From assembly GCF_039778605.1 (NCBI RefSeq), contig NZ_CP156060.1, positions 3,376,001-3,440,000 of the forward strand: a DNA stretch of 64,000 bases. The letters run 5' to 3'. The stretch is from Flavobacterium sp. WV_118_3. GTDB taxonomy: Bacteria > Bacteroidota > Bacteroidia > Flavobacteriales > Flavobacteriaceae. A model generated the notes under the pieces. The model worked only from the letters and a program-made list of their open reading frames with translations. It searched no databases and had not been told where the DNA came from. Made by a program: the position numbers and the translations under genes. Shown here piece after piece: positions 8,905 through 17,692 of the stretch. Position 1 is the stretch's first letter. The number at the start of each line of letters is the position of its first letter.

Positions 8905-11900
8905 TTAATTTTGATGCATCATTTCCATTAATTCCAAAGCCCGTTTGATCGATTTTACATTCTCGAACGTCAGTAACAGGCGAAGGCCATTTTTGGTTTC
9001 TTTTTCTTTCATCTTACATAAATTACCCTGTTGTTGTACAAAACGTAGTACTTTATGAAAACGATTTGACTGGTAAAAATCCGATTGTTGATCGGCTACA
9101 AAATAACCCACCATCTTACCTTGTTTTAAAACCAGTTTTTCAATACCAATACTGGTTGCAATCCACTTGATACGGATGCTGTTCAGTAAAGCGACTGCTT
9201 GTCTCGGTAAAGGGCCGAAACGGTCGATCAGTTTTTGTTCGTAAACCTGTAAATCGGCGTCGGTTTTGATAACACTCAGCTCGTTATACAAATTCAGACG
9301 TTCCGAAATATTGTTGATGTATTCGTCCGGGAATAAAAGCTCAAAATCGGTGTCGATCTGGATGTCTTTTACGTATTCCTTGGTTTCGATATCGTTGTCT
9401 TCCGGATATAAATCCTTGAATTCGTTTTCTTTTAGTTCCTCGATCGCCTCGTTCATGATCTTCTGATAGGTGTCAAAACCGATCTCGTTGATAAACCCGC
9501 TTTGTTCACCACCTAATAAATCACCGGCACCACGAATTTCAAGGTCTTTCATCGCGATATTAAAACCACTTCCCAGTTCGCTAAATTGTTCCAGCGCCTG
9601 GATACGTTTGCGGGCTTCTTCCGTCATTGCCGAATACGGCGGACAGATAAAGTAACAAAACGCTTTTTTATTGCTTCGTCCTACACGACCACGCATCTGG
9701 TGTAGATCCGATAGTCCGAAATTATTGGCATTGTTGATAAAGATCGTATTCGCATTCGGAACGTCCAATCCGCTTTCGATGATGGTGGTAGCGACCAATA
9801 CGTCAAATTCACCATCCATAAAAGCAAGCATCAGTTCTTCGAGTTTTTTTCCATCCATCTGACCGTGGCCTACGCCAACTCTGGCACCGGGAACAAGTCG
9901 CTGAATCATTCCGGCTACTTCCTTGATATTTTCGATTCGGTTGTTGATAAAATAAACCTGACCGCCACGTTCGATTTCATACGAAACCGCATCACGGATC
10001 ACTTCTTCGTTAAAGCCAACCACATGGGTTTCGATCGGATAACGATTGGGTGGTGGCGTGGTAATAACCGATAAGTCTCGTGCCGCCATTAACGAAAATT
10101 GTAAAGTCCTCGGAATCGGTGTCGCCGTTAAGGTAAGCGTATCAACATTCTGGGCGATCGTCTTGAGTTTGTCTTTTACCGCTACGCCGAATTTTTGTTC
10201 TTCGTCGATAATTAATAAACCAAGGTTTTTAAATACCACATTTTTGTTCACCAACTGGTGGGTTCCGATAATAATGTCCAGTTTACCGTCTTCGAGTTCT
10301 TTCAGGATCTCGGTTTTTTGCTTGGCAGTACGGAATCGGTTAATATAATTCACATTAACCGGCATATCTTTTAACCGGTCGCGGAAGGTTTTATAATGCT
10401 GAAAGGCCAAAATAGTTGTCGGTACCAGAATCGCAACCTGTTTACCGTTGTCTACAGCTTTAAAGGCGGCACGGATCGCAACTTCCGTTTTTCCGAAACC
10501 TACGTCACCACAGACCAGACGATCCATCGGACGGTCGTTTTCCATATCGGCTTTTACATCCTGAGTGGCTTTTAACTGATCCGGGGTGTCCTCATAAATA
10601 AAAGAACTTTCCAGTTCGGCCTGTAGATAGCTGTCGGGTGCAAAGGCAAAACCTTTATCCAGTCGGCGTTTGGCGTATAATTGAATCAGGTTAAACGCAA
10701 TGTGCTTAACCCGGGCTTTGGTTTTTTGTTTTAAGGTTTTCCAGGCGCTCGATCCCAGTTTGTATATTTTGGGTGGCGCACCGTCTTTTCCGTTGTATTT
10801 GGATATTTTATGTAAGGAATGAATGCTCACATACACAATGTCGTTATCGGCATACACCAGTTTAATGGCTTCCTGGGTTTTGCCTTCGACCTGAATTTTT
10901 TGTAAACCGCCAAATTTTCCAATGCCGTGGTCAATATGGGTAACATAATCGCCAACGGATAAGGTGGTCAGTTCTTTTAAGGTGATGGTCTGTTTTTTTG
11001 AATAACCGTTTTTCAGATTAAACTTATGGTACCGTTCAAAAATCTGATGGTCGGTATAACAGGCAATCCGGTTTTCATCGTCGATAAATCCCTGGTATAA
11101 AGGCGAAACGATGGTTTTGTATTGTTTGCGGATGTCTTCGTGATTCGTTTCGTCCAGCGATTCGAAAATGTCGTGAAAACGCTTTGCCTGACCTTCGTTG
11201 GAACAGAAAAGGTAGTTTTTATAACCGTTGAAATGATTGTCGTTCAGGTTGTTTAATAACAAATCAAACTGCTTGTTAAACGACGGTTGTGGTTGTGTGT
11301 GGAATTCGACCGTTTTCTGGGTTCGGTAGATCGGTTTCGAAGCCAGTTCCACAATCGTAAAATCCAATGATCTTTTTACAAAGGATTGTTGGTTCAGGAA
11401 CATGTTTTCGGGCGATACATGCTGAATTTCCGATGACAATTTTTGAAAGGCTTCGTTGGCTTTTTCGAATAATTTGTCCAGTCGGCTTAACAATAAATCG
11501 GTGTTCTGGATAAAAATTACCGTTTGCGGACTTATATAGTCCAGGAAGCTTTCGCGATTTTCTTTTAGAAATTTATTCTCGACATTCGGAATAATCGTGA
11601 TCTTTTTTTGTTTTTCGACCGATAACTGGGTTTCGACATCAAACGTACGAATACTGTCGACTTCGTTTCCGAAAAACTCGATTCGGTATGGATTGTCGTT
11701 CGAAAATGAAAAAACGTCAACAATACCACCGCGAACCGAAAATTCGCCTGGTTCCGATACGAAATCCACGCGTTTGAAGTTGTATTCAAAAAGCACCTCG
11801 TTGATAAAGTCGATCGAGATGTTGTCACCGGTGGTGACTTTTAAGGTGTTTTTGTCGAGTTCCTTACGGGTTACGACTTTTTCGAAAATCGCATCGGCAT

Positions 11901-12267
11901 ACGAAACGATAATCGAGGGCTTTTTGCGCGAGTTAATTCGGTTGAGTACTTCGGCGCGAAGTAAAACATTGGCGTTGTCGGTTTCTTCAATCTGATACGG
12001 ACGACGGTAGGAACCGGGATAAAATAAAACATCCTGATCGTTGATCAGATTTTCAAGATCATTCAGATAATAGGCCGCTTCTTCCTTGTCCTGGAAAAGC
12101 AGTAAAAAAGGTAAATCGCTCTTCTGAAAAAGCAATTGAACAACAAACGAAAGCGACGATCCGATCAATCCTTTTAGATGGATCTTTTCTTCTCTTTTTT
12201 GAAGTTGTTCCGCCAATTGGTTAATCTTGGGCGATTTTTCGTATAAGGTTACAATATCGTTTTTCAA
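8905..12267 (-). CDS. mfd: Transcription-repair coupling factor
   Basis: Recognises RNA polymerase stalled at DNA lesions, displaces it by ATP-driven translocation and recruits UvrA. The 1120-aa protein has the expected order: UvrB-like N-terminal region (DLPFLLLFQDKEEA onwards), the polymerase-interaction domain beginning with SVGDYVTHIDHGIGKF (about 440), a helicase core with Walker A GDVGFGKTE (about 585) and the DEEQ box (about 686), SF2 motif VI text QMRGRVGRSNK, and a TRCF C-terminal domain ending near NGLRLLLTFENV. Length matches the family. A small lipoprotein gene lies upstream and the DsbA-like gene downstream on the same strand. Confidence 0.97.
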   Translation of the reverse strand: MKNDIVTLYEKSPKINQLAEQLQKREEKIHLKGLIGSSLSFVVQLLFQKSDLPFLLLFQDKEEAAYYLNDLENLINDQDVLFYPGSYRRPYQIEETDNANVLLRAEVLNRINSRKKPSIIVSYADAIFEKVVTRKELDKNTLKVTTGDNISIDFINEVLFEYNFKRVDFVSEPGEFSVRGGIVDVFSFSNDNPYRIEFFGNEVDSIRTFDVETQLSVEKQKKITIIPNVENKFLKENRESFLDYISPQTVIFIQNTDLLLSRLDKLFEKANEAFQKLSSEIQHVSPENMFLNQQSFVKRSLDFTIVELASKPIYRTQKTVEFHTQPQPSFNKQFDLLLNNLNDNHFNGYKNYLFCSNEGQAKRFHDIFESLDETNHEDIRKQYKTIVSPLYQGFIDDENRIACYTDHQIFERYHKFNLKNGYSKKQTITLKELTTLSVGDYVTHIDHGIGKFGGLQKIQVEGKTQEAIKLVYADNDIVYVSIHSLHKISKYNGKDGAPPKIYKLGSSAWKTLKQKTKARVKHIAFNLIQLYAKRRLDKGFAFAPDSYLQAELESSFIYEDTPDQLKATQDVKADMENDRPMDRLVCGDVGFGKTEVAIRAAFKAVDNGKQVAILVPTTILAFQHYKTFRDRLKDMPVNVNYINRFRTAKQKTEILKELEDGKLDIIIGTHQLVNKNVVFKNLGLLIIDEEQKFGVAVKDKLKTIAQNVDTLTLTATPIPRTLQFSLMAARDLSVITTPPPNRYPIETHVVGFNEEVIRDAVSYEIERGGQVYFINNRIENIKEVAGMIQRLVPGARVGVGHGQMDGKKLEELMLAFMDGEFDVLVATTIIESGLDVPNANTIFINNANNFGLSDLHQMRGRVGRSNKKAFCYFICPPYSAMTEEARKRIQALEQFSELGSGFNIAMKDLEIRGAGDLLGGEQSGFINEIGFDTYQKIMNEAIEELKENEFKDLYPEDNDIETKEYVKDIQIDTDFELLFPDEYINNISERLNLYNELSVIKTDADLQVYEQKLIDRFGPLPRQAVALLNSIRIKWIATSIGIEKLVLKQGKMVGYFVADQQSDFYQSNRFHKVLRFVQQQGNLCKMKEKETKNGLRLLLTFENVKSIKRALELMEMMHQN

Positions 12268-12293
12268 GGAATACTACTTTTGATTAATGGAAA

Positions 12294-12881
12294 CTATTGT
12301 TTCGGTTCTGTAAAACCGGCTCGTGCACGACGAACAGTGTCTAATGCCTGAAGCATTTCGGTTTCGCCGACCTCTCTTGGAATTTCCATTTTATAAATGA
12401 TCTCGGCCATTTGATCCTGTATGGAAATTGTTTCTTCCGAAACTTCACGAATCAACGGGATCACTTTTTGTGTCGGTATATAATCCAGCGAGATAAAGGT
12501 TTCCAGCGATTTTATTTTTGTGTTAAGCGTCGAAAGCCGGCTTCTAACGGCTGGTGTGTCAAAAATAAACGGAATATTATTCGTTAACGAATCGGATTTT
12601 TTAACCAGATTTATCGTTTTTAGTTTGAATGCGTTAAGGGTGCTTTTGGGTTTTTGTTCCAATTCCTGTTTGAACTGGTGCCATTCCTGCCAATTCTGAA
12701 TTTTGCTTTGTACTTTCGGATTTACAGCCGGAATATCGAACTTCCAGTTGGCGTTGATTACGGCAAAAACGGAATCCCGTCGTTGTAAGGATTTTATATA
12801 GGCTGTTTCGCGTTCTTCTTTGTTATTGCATGAAAAAAGAAAAAGGGATAAAACCGCTAAAACAGGTACGATATATTTCAT
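12294..12881 (-). CDS. Predicted lipoprotein of unknown function
   Basis: A 195-aa protein with a lipoprotein signal ending at LFSC (Cys18). The mature part is mainly helical and charged, with heptad-like stretches from about residue 85 to 165. I do not recognise a named family, though small lipoproteins of this kind recur in Flavobacteriaceae beside mfd (recollection, not checked). It ends 26 bp before mfd on the same strand and is probably co-transcribed with it. A TAnnTTTG-type -7 element lies about 30 bp upstream of its ATG. Confidence 0.75.
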   Translation of the reverse strand: MKYIVPVLAVLSLFLFSCNNKEERETAYIKSLQRRDSVFAVINANWKFDIPAVNPKVQSKIQNWQEWHQFKQELEQKPKSTLNAFKLKTINLVKKSDSLTNNIPFIFDTPAVRSRLSTLNTKIKSLETFISLDYIPTQKVIPLIREVSEETISIQDQMAEIIYKMEIPREVGETEMLQALDTVRRARAGFTEPKQ

Positions 12882-12909
12882 TTTTAATAAAGTCGTTAGT
12901 ATGAAGCAA

Positions 12910-12917
12910 CAAATTTA
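12910..12917 (-). promoter_or_regulatory. Putative -7 element (TAAATTTG) for the lipoprotein-mfd unit
   Basis: Reads TAAATTTG on the reverse strand, matching the Bacteroidota -7 consensus TAnnTTTG, 29 bp upstream of the lipoprotein ATG. No clear TTG is at the expected -33 distance, so this is moderate evidence only. Confidence 0.45.
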
Positions 12918-13003
12918 CAAATGTTATTGAAAACTTCTTTTTTTATGGGAATTTGTTAACTAAAATTAATCGTACGCCCTAAATAATCACAAGTTAAAGT
13001 AAG

Positions 13004-13032
13004 TTGTAAATAGCTTCGAATCGCTATCTTTG
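13004..13032 (+). promoter_or_regulatory. Bacteroidota-type promoter for tdh
   Basis: TTG at 13004-13006 and TATCTTTG at 13025-13032 are separated by 18 bp, an excellent match to the -33/-7 consensus. The -7 element ends 25 bp before the tdh ATG. Confidence 0.8.
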
Positions 13033-13057
13033 TCAAAAATATAGCTACTACTAAAAT

Positions 13058-14002
13058 ATGAATACAACAATTTTAATTATTGGTGCCTGTGGTCAGATTG
13101 GCTCTGAACTGACCGTTAAATTGCGCCAGATCTACGGAAATGATAATGTGATTGCTTCCGATATCAGAAAAGGAACTCAGGAATTTGTGTCAACAGGTCC
13201 TTTCGAAGTGGTCAATGCAATGGATTTTAACCAGATTGAAGAAGTTGTTGAAAAATATAAAGTAGACGAAGTATATCTTATGGCGGCATTGCTTTCGGCT
13301 ACCGCTGAAAAAAATCCTGCTTTTGCCTGGGATCTCAATATGAATTCGTTATTCCACGTGTTAAATCTGGCGAAAGCCGAAAAAATTAAAAAAGTATTCT
13401 GGCCTTCCAGTATCGCTGTTTTCGGACCAACAACACCGCGAATCGATACGCCACAATATACCGTAATGGAACCGTCTACGGTTTATGGAATTTCCAAACA
13501 AACCGGTGAAAGATGGTGTGAGTATTATCATCAGAAATATGGTGTGGATGTAAGAAGTATCCGTTATCCGGGACTTATTTCCTGGACAACACCTCCCGGT
13601 GGTGGAACAACCGATTATGCCGTGGATATTTATTATAAAGCATTGGAAAATAAAGCGTATACCTGTTTCCTTTCGGAAGAAACGGCTTTGCCAATGATGT
13701 ATATGGATGATGCAATTAAAGCGACAATCAGTATCATGCAGGCGCCGGCCGATGATGTGAAAATTCGTTCATCGTATAATCTTTCCGCAATGAGTTTTAC
13801 GCCAAAAGAAATTGCGGAATCAATTAAAAAACAGATCCCGGAATTTACAATTGGGTATGAACCGGACTTCCGTCAGGCAATTGCCGACAGCTGGCCGGCA
13901 AGTATTGATGACAGTTGTGCGCGAAATGATTGGGGTTGGAAACATGACTTCGACTTAGAAAAGATGACTGCGGTAATGTTGGAAAATCTTTCTAAAAAAT
14001 AA
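13058..14002 (+). CDS. tdh: SDR-type L-threonine 3-dehydrogenase / NAD-dependent epimerase family
   Basis: Extended short-chain dehydrogenase of 314 aa. The Rossmann motif GACGQIG (residues 9-15) binds NAD, and the catalytic pair is Tyr143/Lys147 in TVYGISK. The segments WPSSIAVFGPTTP, RYPGLISW and CFLSEETALPMMYMDDA are hallmarks of the short-chain threonine dehydrogenase group, known from flavobacteria, which oxidises L-threonine to 2-amino-3-ketobutyrate. No KBL ligase gene is adjacent. It could be another NAD-dependent epimerase, but the epimerase-like sugar-nucleotide pocket is less likely given these motifs. It is a single-gene transcript with its own promoter and terminator. Confidence 0.85.
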   Translation: MNTTILIIGACGQIGSELTVKLRQIYGNDNVIASDIRKGTQEFVSTGPFEVVNAMDFNQIEEVVEKYKVDEVYLMAALLSATAEKNPAFAWDLNMNSLFHVLNLAKAEKIKKVFWPSSIAVFGPTTPRIDTPQYTVMEPSTVYGISKQTGERWCEYYHQKYGVDVRSIRYPGLISWTTPPGGGTTDYAVDIYYKALENKAYTCFLSEETALPMMYMDDAIKATISIMQAPADDVKIRSSYNLSAMSFTPKEIAESIKKQIPEFTIGYEPDFRQAIADSWPASIDDSCARNDWGWKHDFDLEKMTAVMLENLSKK

Positions 14003-14006
14003 TAAC

Positions 14007-14040
14007 AAAAGGGACTGTTCATTTTAAGCAGTCCCTTTTT
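14007..14040 (+). terminator. Bidirectional terminator between tdh and the globin-like gene
   Basis: AAAAGGGACTG pairs with CAGTCCCTTTT, with A and T runs on the two sides, so it can end transcripts from tdh (forward) and from the globin-like operon (reverse). Confidence 0.88.
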
Positions 14041-14067
14041 GTTGCATGCAGGTTAATTAAAATGGAG

Positions 14068-14634
14068 TTATTGTTGTACAACCTGCGTTCGCAGGGATTC
14101 CAGTAGTGTGCCAACTTCTCCGATCAGCTCGTTTGGTACACTATTCTTTTGTGCGCCAATTACCACATCGCCGATAAATTTGTCCATGTCGGCATTATTG
14201 GCTTTCATTGCCATTCTCGGGTTTGTCGCCGGATTATGTGCGTCCACCATATTTAAACCGGAATAGGTAAAATTCTTTGCTCCGGTACCCACACAAAAGA
14301 AGTCGGTTAAGTTTTTGCTTAAGATGGCCAGGTTGGTGGTGTTTCCGGAACCTACTTCCGAAAGTAAGGTCGAAAAATAAGGTTGTAACTGTGGATCGGC
14401 CGCAATAACAAAAATAGTACTGTCTACTACCGAGCGTAATCCCAAACGTCCTTTTTCGATCATTTGCGACGGATTGTTCGGATCGGCTACCATAGTGGTT
14501 CCGCCTAATTTCTGGTAAAGTGTAGGCGGCGTTACAACTACCGGTGTGTCGTCGTTGTCTTTGCTACAGGAGTAAAAAGTGGCAACTCCAATAAGTAAAA
14601 GCCCTGCGAAAGTGATTTTTAAACTGTTTTTCAT
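14068..14634 (-). CDS. Exported lipoprotein with a group 1 truncated-haemoglobin-like domain
   Basis: A 188-aa predicted lipoprotein: signal ending FYSC (Cys23), a short Thr/Pro/Asp linker, then a truncated-globin-like fold from about residue 39. Landmarks are LYQKLGG (39-45), VVDSTIFVIAADPQLQPYF (69-87), DFFCVGTGAKNFTYSGLNMVDAHNP, with His133 at the proximal haem-ligand position, and a C-terminal helix. The position matching the B10 tyrosine of TrHbN appears to be Ile74, and there is an insertion of roughly 15-20 residues after LYQKLGG. Haem binding is inferred, not shown. The gene lies 18 bp downstream of a membrane-anchored protein gene, probably in one operon. A role in oxygen, NO or haem handling at the envelope is possible. 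Confidence 0.7.
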   Translation of the reverse strand: MKNSLKITFAGLLLIGVATFYSCSKDNDDTPVVVTPPTLYQKLGGTTMVADPNNPSQMIEKGRLGLRSVVDSTIFVIAADPQLQPYFSTLLSEVGSGNTTNLAILSKNLTDFFCVGTGAKNFTYSGLNMVDAHNPATNPRMAMKANNADMDKFIGDVVIGAQKNSVPNELIGEVGTLLESLRTQVVQQ

Positions 14635-14652
14635 AATAATTTGGTTTTATAG

Positions 14653-15087
14653 TTAATTAAATAGTTTGTGTATTCCGTTTGAAAAACGATAGGAAAACGA
14701 ATTCCGATCCATGATCGGACATCCGGTGTTTTTCATTGCATCGGTCACTACAAAGCGTTCGGCTTGATAGTTTCCTTTTTGCATAAGGGCTTCAAATGCC
14801 TGTTCTGCGTCAACTTTATTTAAATCGTGCGAATAAACTAAAGTGCCGTCCTGAATGTTGAAAAAAGTGTTTTTTACACCATCAATGCTTCGCAGTTGCG
14901 CGTTGATACGTTTTGCTTTAACAGAATCGATAGGTTCTTTAAAATCGATACGGCTGAGTTGTAGGCTGTTGTTGTCGTAATTTTTAGGGGTTACTAAAAG
15001 AATATGAACAACGAGAACTACAAAAAGAAGCACCGTTATGCCTAAAATAGAACCTGCAATCCATTTGATTTTTTTGTTGATTTTCAT
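14653..15087 (-). CDS. Membrane-anchored small protein with HMA-like ferredoxin fold, operon partner of the globin-like lipoprotein
   Basis: A 144-aa protein with one N-terminal transmembrane segment (about 10-32) and a soluble C-terminal part. The stretch LRSIDGVKNTFFNIQDGTLV, followed by DAEQAFEALMQKGNY, looks like the beta-alpha-beta layout of a heavy-metal-associated domain, but there is no CxxC metal site; only one cysteine is seen, in NTGCPIMDR. I do not recognise a named family. It precedes the globin-like gene by 18 bp on the same strand. The pairing suggests a joint envelope function, which is inference. Confidence 0.65.
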   Translation of the reverse strand: MKINKKIKWIAGSILGITVLLFVVLVVHILLVTPKNYDNNSLQLSRIDFKEPIDSVKAKRINAQLRSIDGVKNTFFNIQDGTLVYSHDLNKVDAEQAFEALMQKGNYQAERFVVTDAMKNTGCPIMDRNSFSYRFSNGIHKLFN

Positions 15088-15165
15088 GGCATAGTTTGGT
15101 TTTAAATGTTTGTTAGGGTTATTTACGGTGAAATAGCGGTTTTGGTTTTAAAATAATTGAAATAA

Positions 15166-15193
15166 AAAAACCGGATACAATGATCCGGTTTTT
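15166..15193 (-). terminator. Terminator after the NTF2-like lipoprotein gene
   Basis: AAAAACCGGAT pairs with ATCCGGTTTTT around a 6-base loop, flanked by A and T runs. It lies 27 bp past the stop of the reverse-strand gene ending at 15221 and upstream of the next reverse gene. Confidence 0.88.
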
Positions 15194-15220
15194 AAAAATG
15201 GGTTATAAGCTATAAAAAAG

Positions 15221-15739
15221 CTATGGCGTCTGTTTTTTTAATTCGCTTGCCAGTTTGTTTTCAATGTCGTTTTTTGCTTTTACAACATCGTTTATTTTGT
15301 CGTTTGGAATGGTCATCGAAAGGACATAATGTTTGATTTTCCATTCGCCATCTTTTTTGATCACGACACCCGAACCACGACAGATTTTCATTTGCGTGTC
15401 CAAAAGCTCGTCGAACCAGGCCATCGAAAGATCCTCGTTAAAATAAATATTTCGCTGCAAAGGTTTGAAACTCCAGGCTTGTCCTTTGTCGAAATAGGGT
15501 TTGGCAAATTCGCCAAATGCTTTTTTATTCCAGTTTTCGGTGGCATCGGTGCCAATATAAGTGGCGTCGTCAGTCAGATCGTTAAAATAATCGTTATAAT
15601 CCGCTTCTGCGGCAGCCTGATGCCATTCGTCCAGCATCATGTTGATTTCCTGTTTTTCTTCGTTAATGGCTTCTTCGCTCGGTTTCATGCAGGAAGCAAA
15701 AAGCGAGGCTGTCGCCAAAAGTAATACTGTTTTTTGCAT
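15221..15739 (-). CDS. NTF2-like (SnoaL-type) lipoprotein
   Basis: A 172-aa protein with a lipoprotein signal ending at FASC (Cys17) and a single NTF2-like domain (about 30-155). The typical pattern is visible: MLDEWHQAAAEADYNDYFNDL, ATYIGTDATENW, AWFDELLDTQ and GSGVVIKKDGEWKIKHYVLSMTIPND. Such SnoaL_3-type proteins are common exported proteins in Bacteroidota with no settled substrate. It begins 1 bp after the stop of the aldehyde dehydrogenase gene, so the two are co-transcribed. Confidence 0.8.
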   Translation of the reverse strand: MQKTVLLLATASLFASCMKPSEEAINEEKQEINMMLDEWHQAAAEADYNDYFNDLTDDATYIGTDATENWNKKAFGEFAKPYFDKGQAWSFKPLQRNIYFNEDLSMAWFDELLDTQMKICRGSGVVIKKDGEWKIKHYVLSMTIPNDKINDVVKAKNDIENKLASELKKQTP

Positions 15740-15740
15740 A

Positions 15741-17045
15741 TTAGTGTTGTATTAGTACCGTTTTTATGTTTACAAATTCGTGAATGCCTTCTTCGGATAA
15801 TTCCCGTCCGTATCCTGATTTCTTAATCCCGCCAAAAGGCAATCGCGGATCGGATTTGACCATTTCGTTGATAAAAACGGCGCCTTCTTCAAAGTCGGCA
15901 ATACGGGTTTTAATATAATCGGTGTTTTGAGTGAAAACCGAAACGCCAAGTCCAAAACGGGAGTTGTTACTAATAGCGATGGCTTCGTCCAGGTTTTTAA
16001 AAGCGACTAACGCGGCTACGGGACCAAAGACTTCTTCGTTAAAAACAGGCATCTCTTTTGTGACGTTGGTAATAATGGTCGGATCGAAGTAGGCCTCGTT
16101 GCGGGTTCCACCAAAAGCGATAGTGGCACCCATGGCAACCGATTGTTGTACCTGATTTTCCACTTCCTGAGCGAGATCCACCCGGGCCATCGGGCCGATT
16201 TGTGTCGTAGGATCCATCGGATCACCCATTTTTAACGGACCTAAAGCGGCTTTGTATTTTTCCAGAAACGAATCGAAAATACTTTCCTGGATCAGGAAGC
16301 GTTTTCCGGCAATACAACTCTGACCGGCATTTTGCATCCGGGCATTTACAGCAGTACTCACGGCTTTTTCCAGATCGGCATCTTCACAAACAATAAAAGC
16401 ATTGCTTCCGCCGAGTTCCAAAACGGATTTTTTCAGGTGTTTGGCGGCTTCGGTGGCTACGGCAATACCGGCATTTTCACTTCCGGTTAAGGATACGGCT
16501 TTGATATGCGGATTGGCGATTACATCGGCTACTGCTTTGCTTGAAATAGGAAGGTTTTGGTAGATTCCTTCCGGTAAACCGCTGTCGCGACAAAGTGTTT
16601 CGATGATTTGTGCTGTTTCCGGAACATTACTGGCGTGTTTTACCACAACCGTATTTCCGGCGACAATCGATGGAATTGCAAAACGGAATACCTGCCAAAA
16701 CGGAAAATTCCAGGGCATAACACCCAAAAGAACGCCAAGCGGTTCGTAGGTGATGTAGCTTTCTGTGGCTTCGGTTGTAATGGTTCGGCCTTGTAAAAAA
16801 ACCGGAGCATTATGAATATAATAGTCACACAAAAGTCCGCATTTTTCTACCTCAGCGATCGATTGTGTTATCGGCTTGCCCATTTCCCTGCTGATCGATT
16901 CGGCATATTCCTGTTTGTTTTCTAAAAGTTTTACCTTCAGATTTTCAATATGCCGAATTTTTTCCGTTAGAGCCGTTTTTTTCCAGATTTGGAAAACAAC
17001 TGCAGCTGTGTTTATTTTTTCGGGAATGTTATTTGTAGCCATCAT
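15741..17045 (-). CDS. NAD(P)-dependent aldehyde dehydrogenase, succinate-semialdehyde dehydrogenase type
   Basis: Aldehyde dehydrogenase of 434 aa, closest in text to the Sad/YneI branch that oxidises succinate semialdehyde. Visible are MPWNFPFWQVFRFAIPSI, TGSENAG (NAD loop), the general base Glu210 in ELGG, the catalytic Cys244 in NAGQSCIAGKRF, and EEVFGPVAAL. Compared with the family, about 25 N-terminal residues (the INPATGE segment) are missing; an in-frame TAG lies close upstream, so the short form is genuine in this sequence. I chose the ATG at 17045 over TTG at 17048. The substrate is inferred from similarity. The NTF2-like lipoprotein gene follows directly. Confidence 0.85.
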   Translation of the reverse strand: MMATNNIPEKINTAAVVFQIWKKTALTEKIRHIENLKVKLLENKQEYAESISREMGKPITQSIAEVEKCGLLCDYYIHNAPVFLQGRTITTEATESYITYEPLGVLLGVMPWNFPFWQVFRFAIPSIVAGNTVVVKHASNVPETAQIIETLCRDSGLPEGIYQNLPISSKAVADVIANPHIKAVSLTGSENAGIAVATEAAKHLKKSVLELGGSNAFIVCEDADLEKAVSTAVNARMQNAGQSCIAGKRFLIQESIFDSFLEKYKAALGPLKMGDPMDPTTQIGPMARVDLAQEVENQVQQSVAMGATIAFGGTRNEAYFDPTIITNVTKEMPVFNEEVFGPVAALVAFKNLDEAIAISNNSRFGLGVSVFTQNTDYIKTRIADFEEGAVFINEMVKSDPRLPFGGIKKSGYGRELSEEGIHEFVNIKTVLIQH

Positions 17046-17136
17046 CAACTTTTTTCTATGCTAGTAAAGATACTTATTTTCAGAAAAATAGTTTGTTAAA
17101 ATAAGATGTCATTACGGATAATGGCGACGAGGGTGT

Positions 17137-17346
17137 TTATTTTAATCGCCTTATCCTGGTGTTGTGTTTAAAAAAGGAATATACCGGACAGAAATTAAAA
17201 AGACCGGTAAGTAATAATAAAGCACCAATGATCAATAGGATATAGCCCATTGTTCCGGTGATGATTTCCGTAGATACCAATAATGACAAGATGATGGCGA
17301 TGGTAATGCGGATGATTTTGTCGATACTACCCATATTTTTTCTCAT
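17137..17346 (-). CDS. Small YgaP-like (DUF2892) membrane protein
   Basis: A 69-aa protein starting MGSIDK after a short leader, with two hydrophobic helices (about 11-27 and 33-51) and the NFCPVY motif at the end of the second helix, as in the DUF2892 family of YgaP-like membrane proteins. Function is unknown. It is the last gene of a three-gene reverse cluster with a thioredoxin and another small membrane protein, spaced by 17-29 bp, which hints at a redox or sulfur-related role. Confidence 0.75.
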   Translation of the reverse strand: MRKNMGSIDKIIRITIAIILSLLVSTEIITGTMGYILLIIGALLLLTGLFNFCPVYSFFKHNTRIRRLK

Positions 17347-17363
17347 AGTACAACTGATAAAGG

Positions 17364-17663
17364 TTACTTTTTATGCGCACGAATGATAGTGATTAATTCC
17401 TCTTTGGAAATCAACCCGGAATGTCTCCAGAGTTGTTGGCCGTCTTTAAACAGCATCATGGTAGGTATACTTCGAATTTGGTAGTTTGCGGCAAGGGCTT
17501 GGTTTTTGTCGACGTCGATTTTAATAATATGAACCGAATCGCCCAACGTGTCTTTTACTTCTTTTAAAATGGGAGCTATTACGGTACAAGGCTGACACCA
17601 GGTGGCGAAAAAATCGACCAGAACGGGTTCTTTTTTTTGAATGATTTCGGAAAAAGTACTCAT
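17364..17663 (-). CDS. Thioredoxin
   Basis: A 99-aa cytoplasmic thioredoxin that reduces protein disulfides. It carries the WCQPC active site (Cys23, Cys26), where Gln replaces the usual Gly, and the cis-proline in RSIPTMMLFKDG. It has no signal peptide and normal length. It lies between two small membrane-protein genes on the same strand. In this family the redox partner is thioredoxin reductase, which is not in the window. Confidence 0.9.
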   Translation of the reverse strand: MSTFSEIIQKKEPVLVDFFATWCQPCTVIAPILKEVKDTLGDSVHIIKIDVDKNQALAANYQIRSIPTMMLFKDGQQLWRHSGLISKEELITIIRAHKK

Positions 17664-17692
17664 AATTGTTATTGTGTAATTTTGGGATTTAT

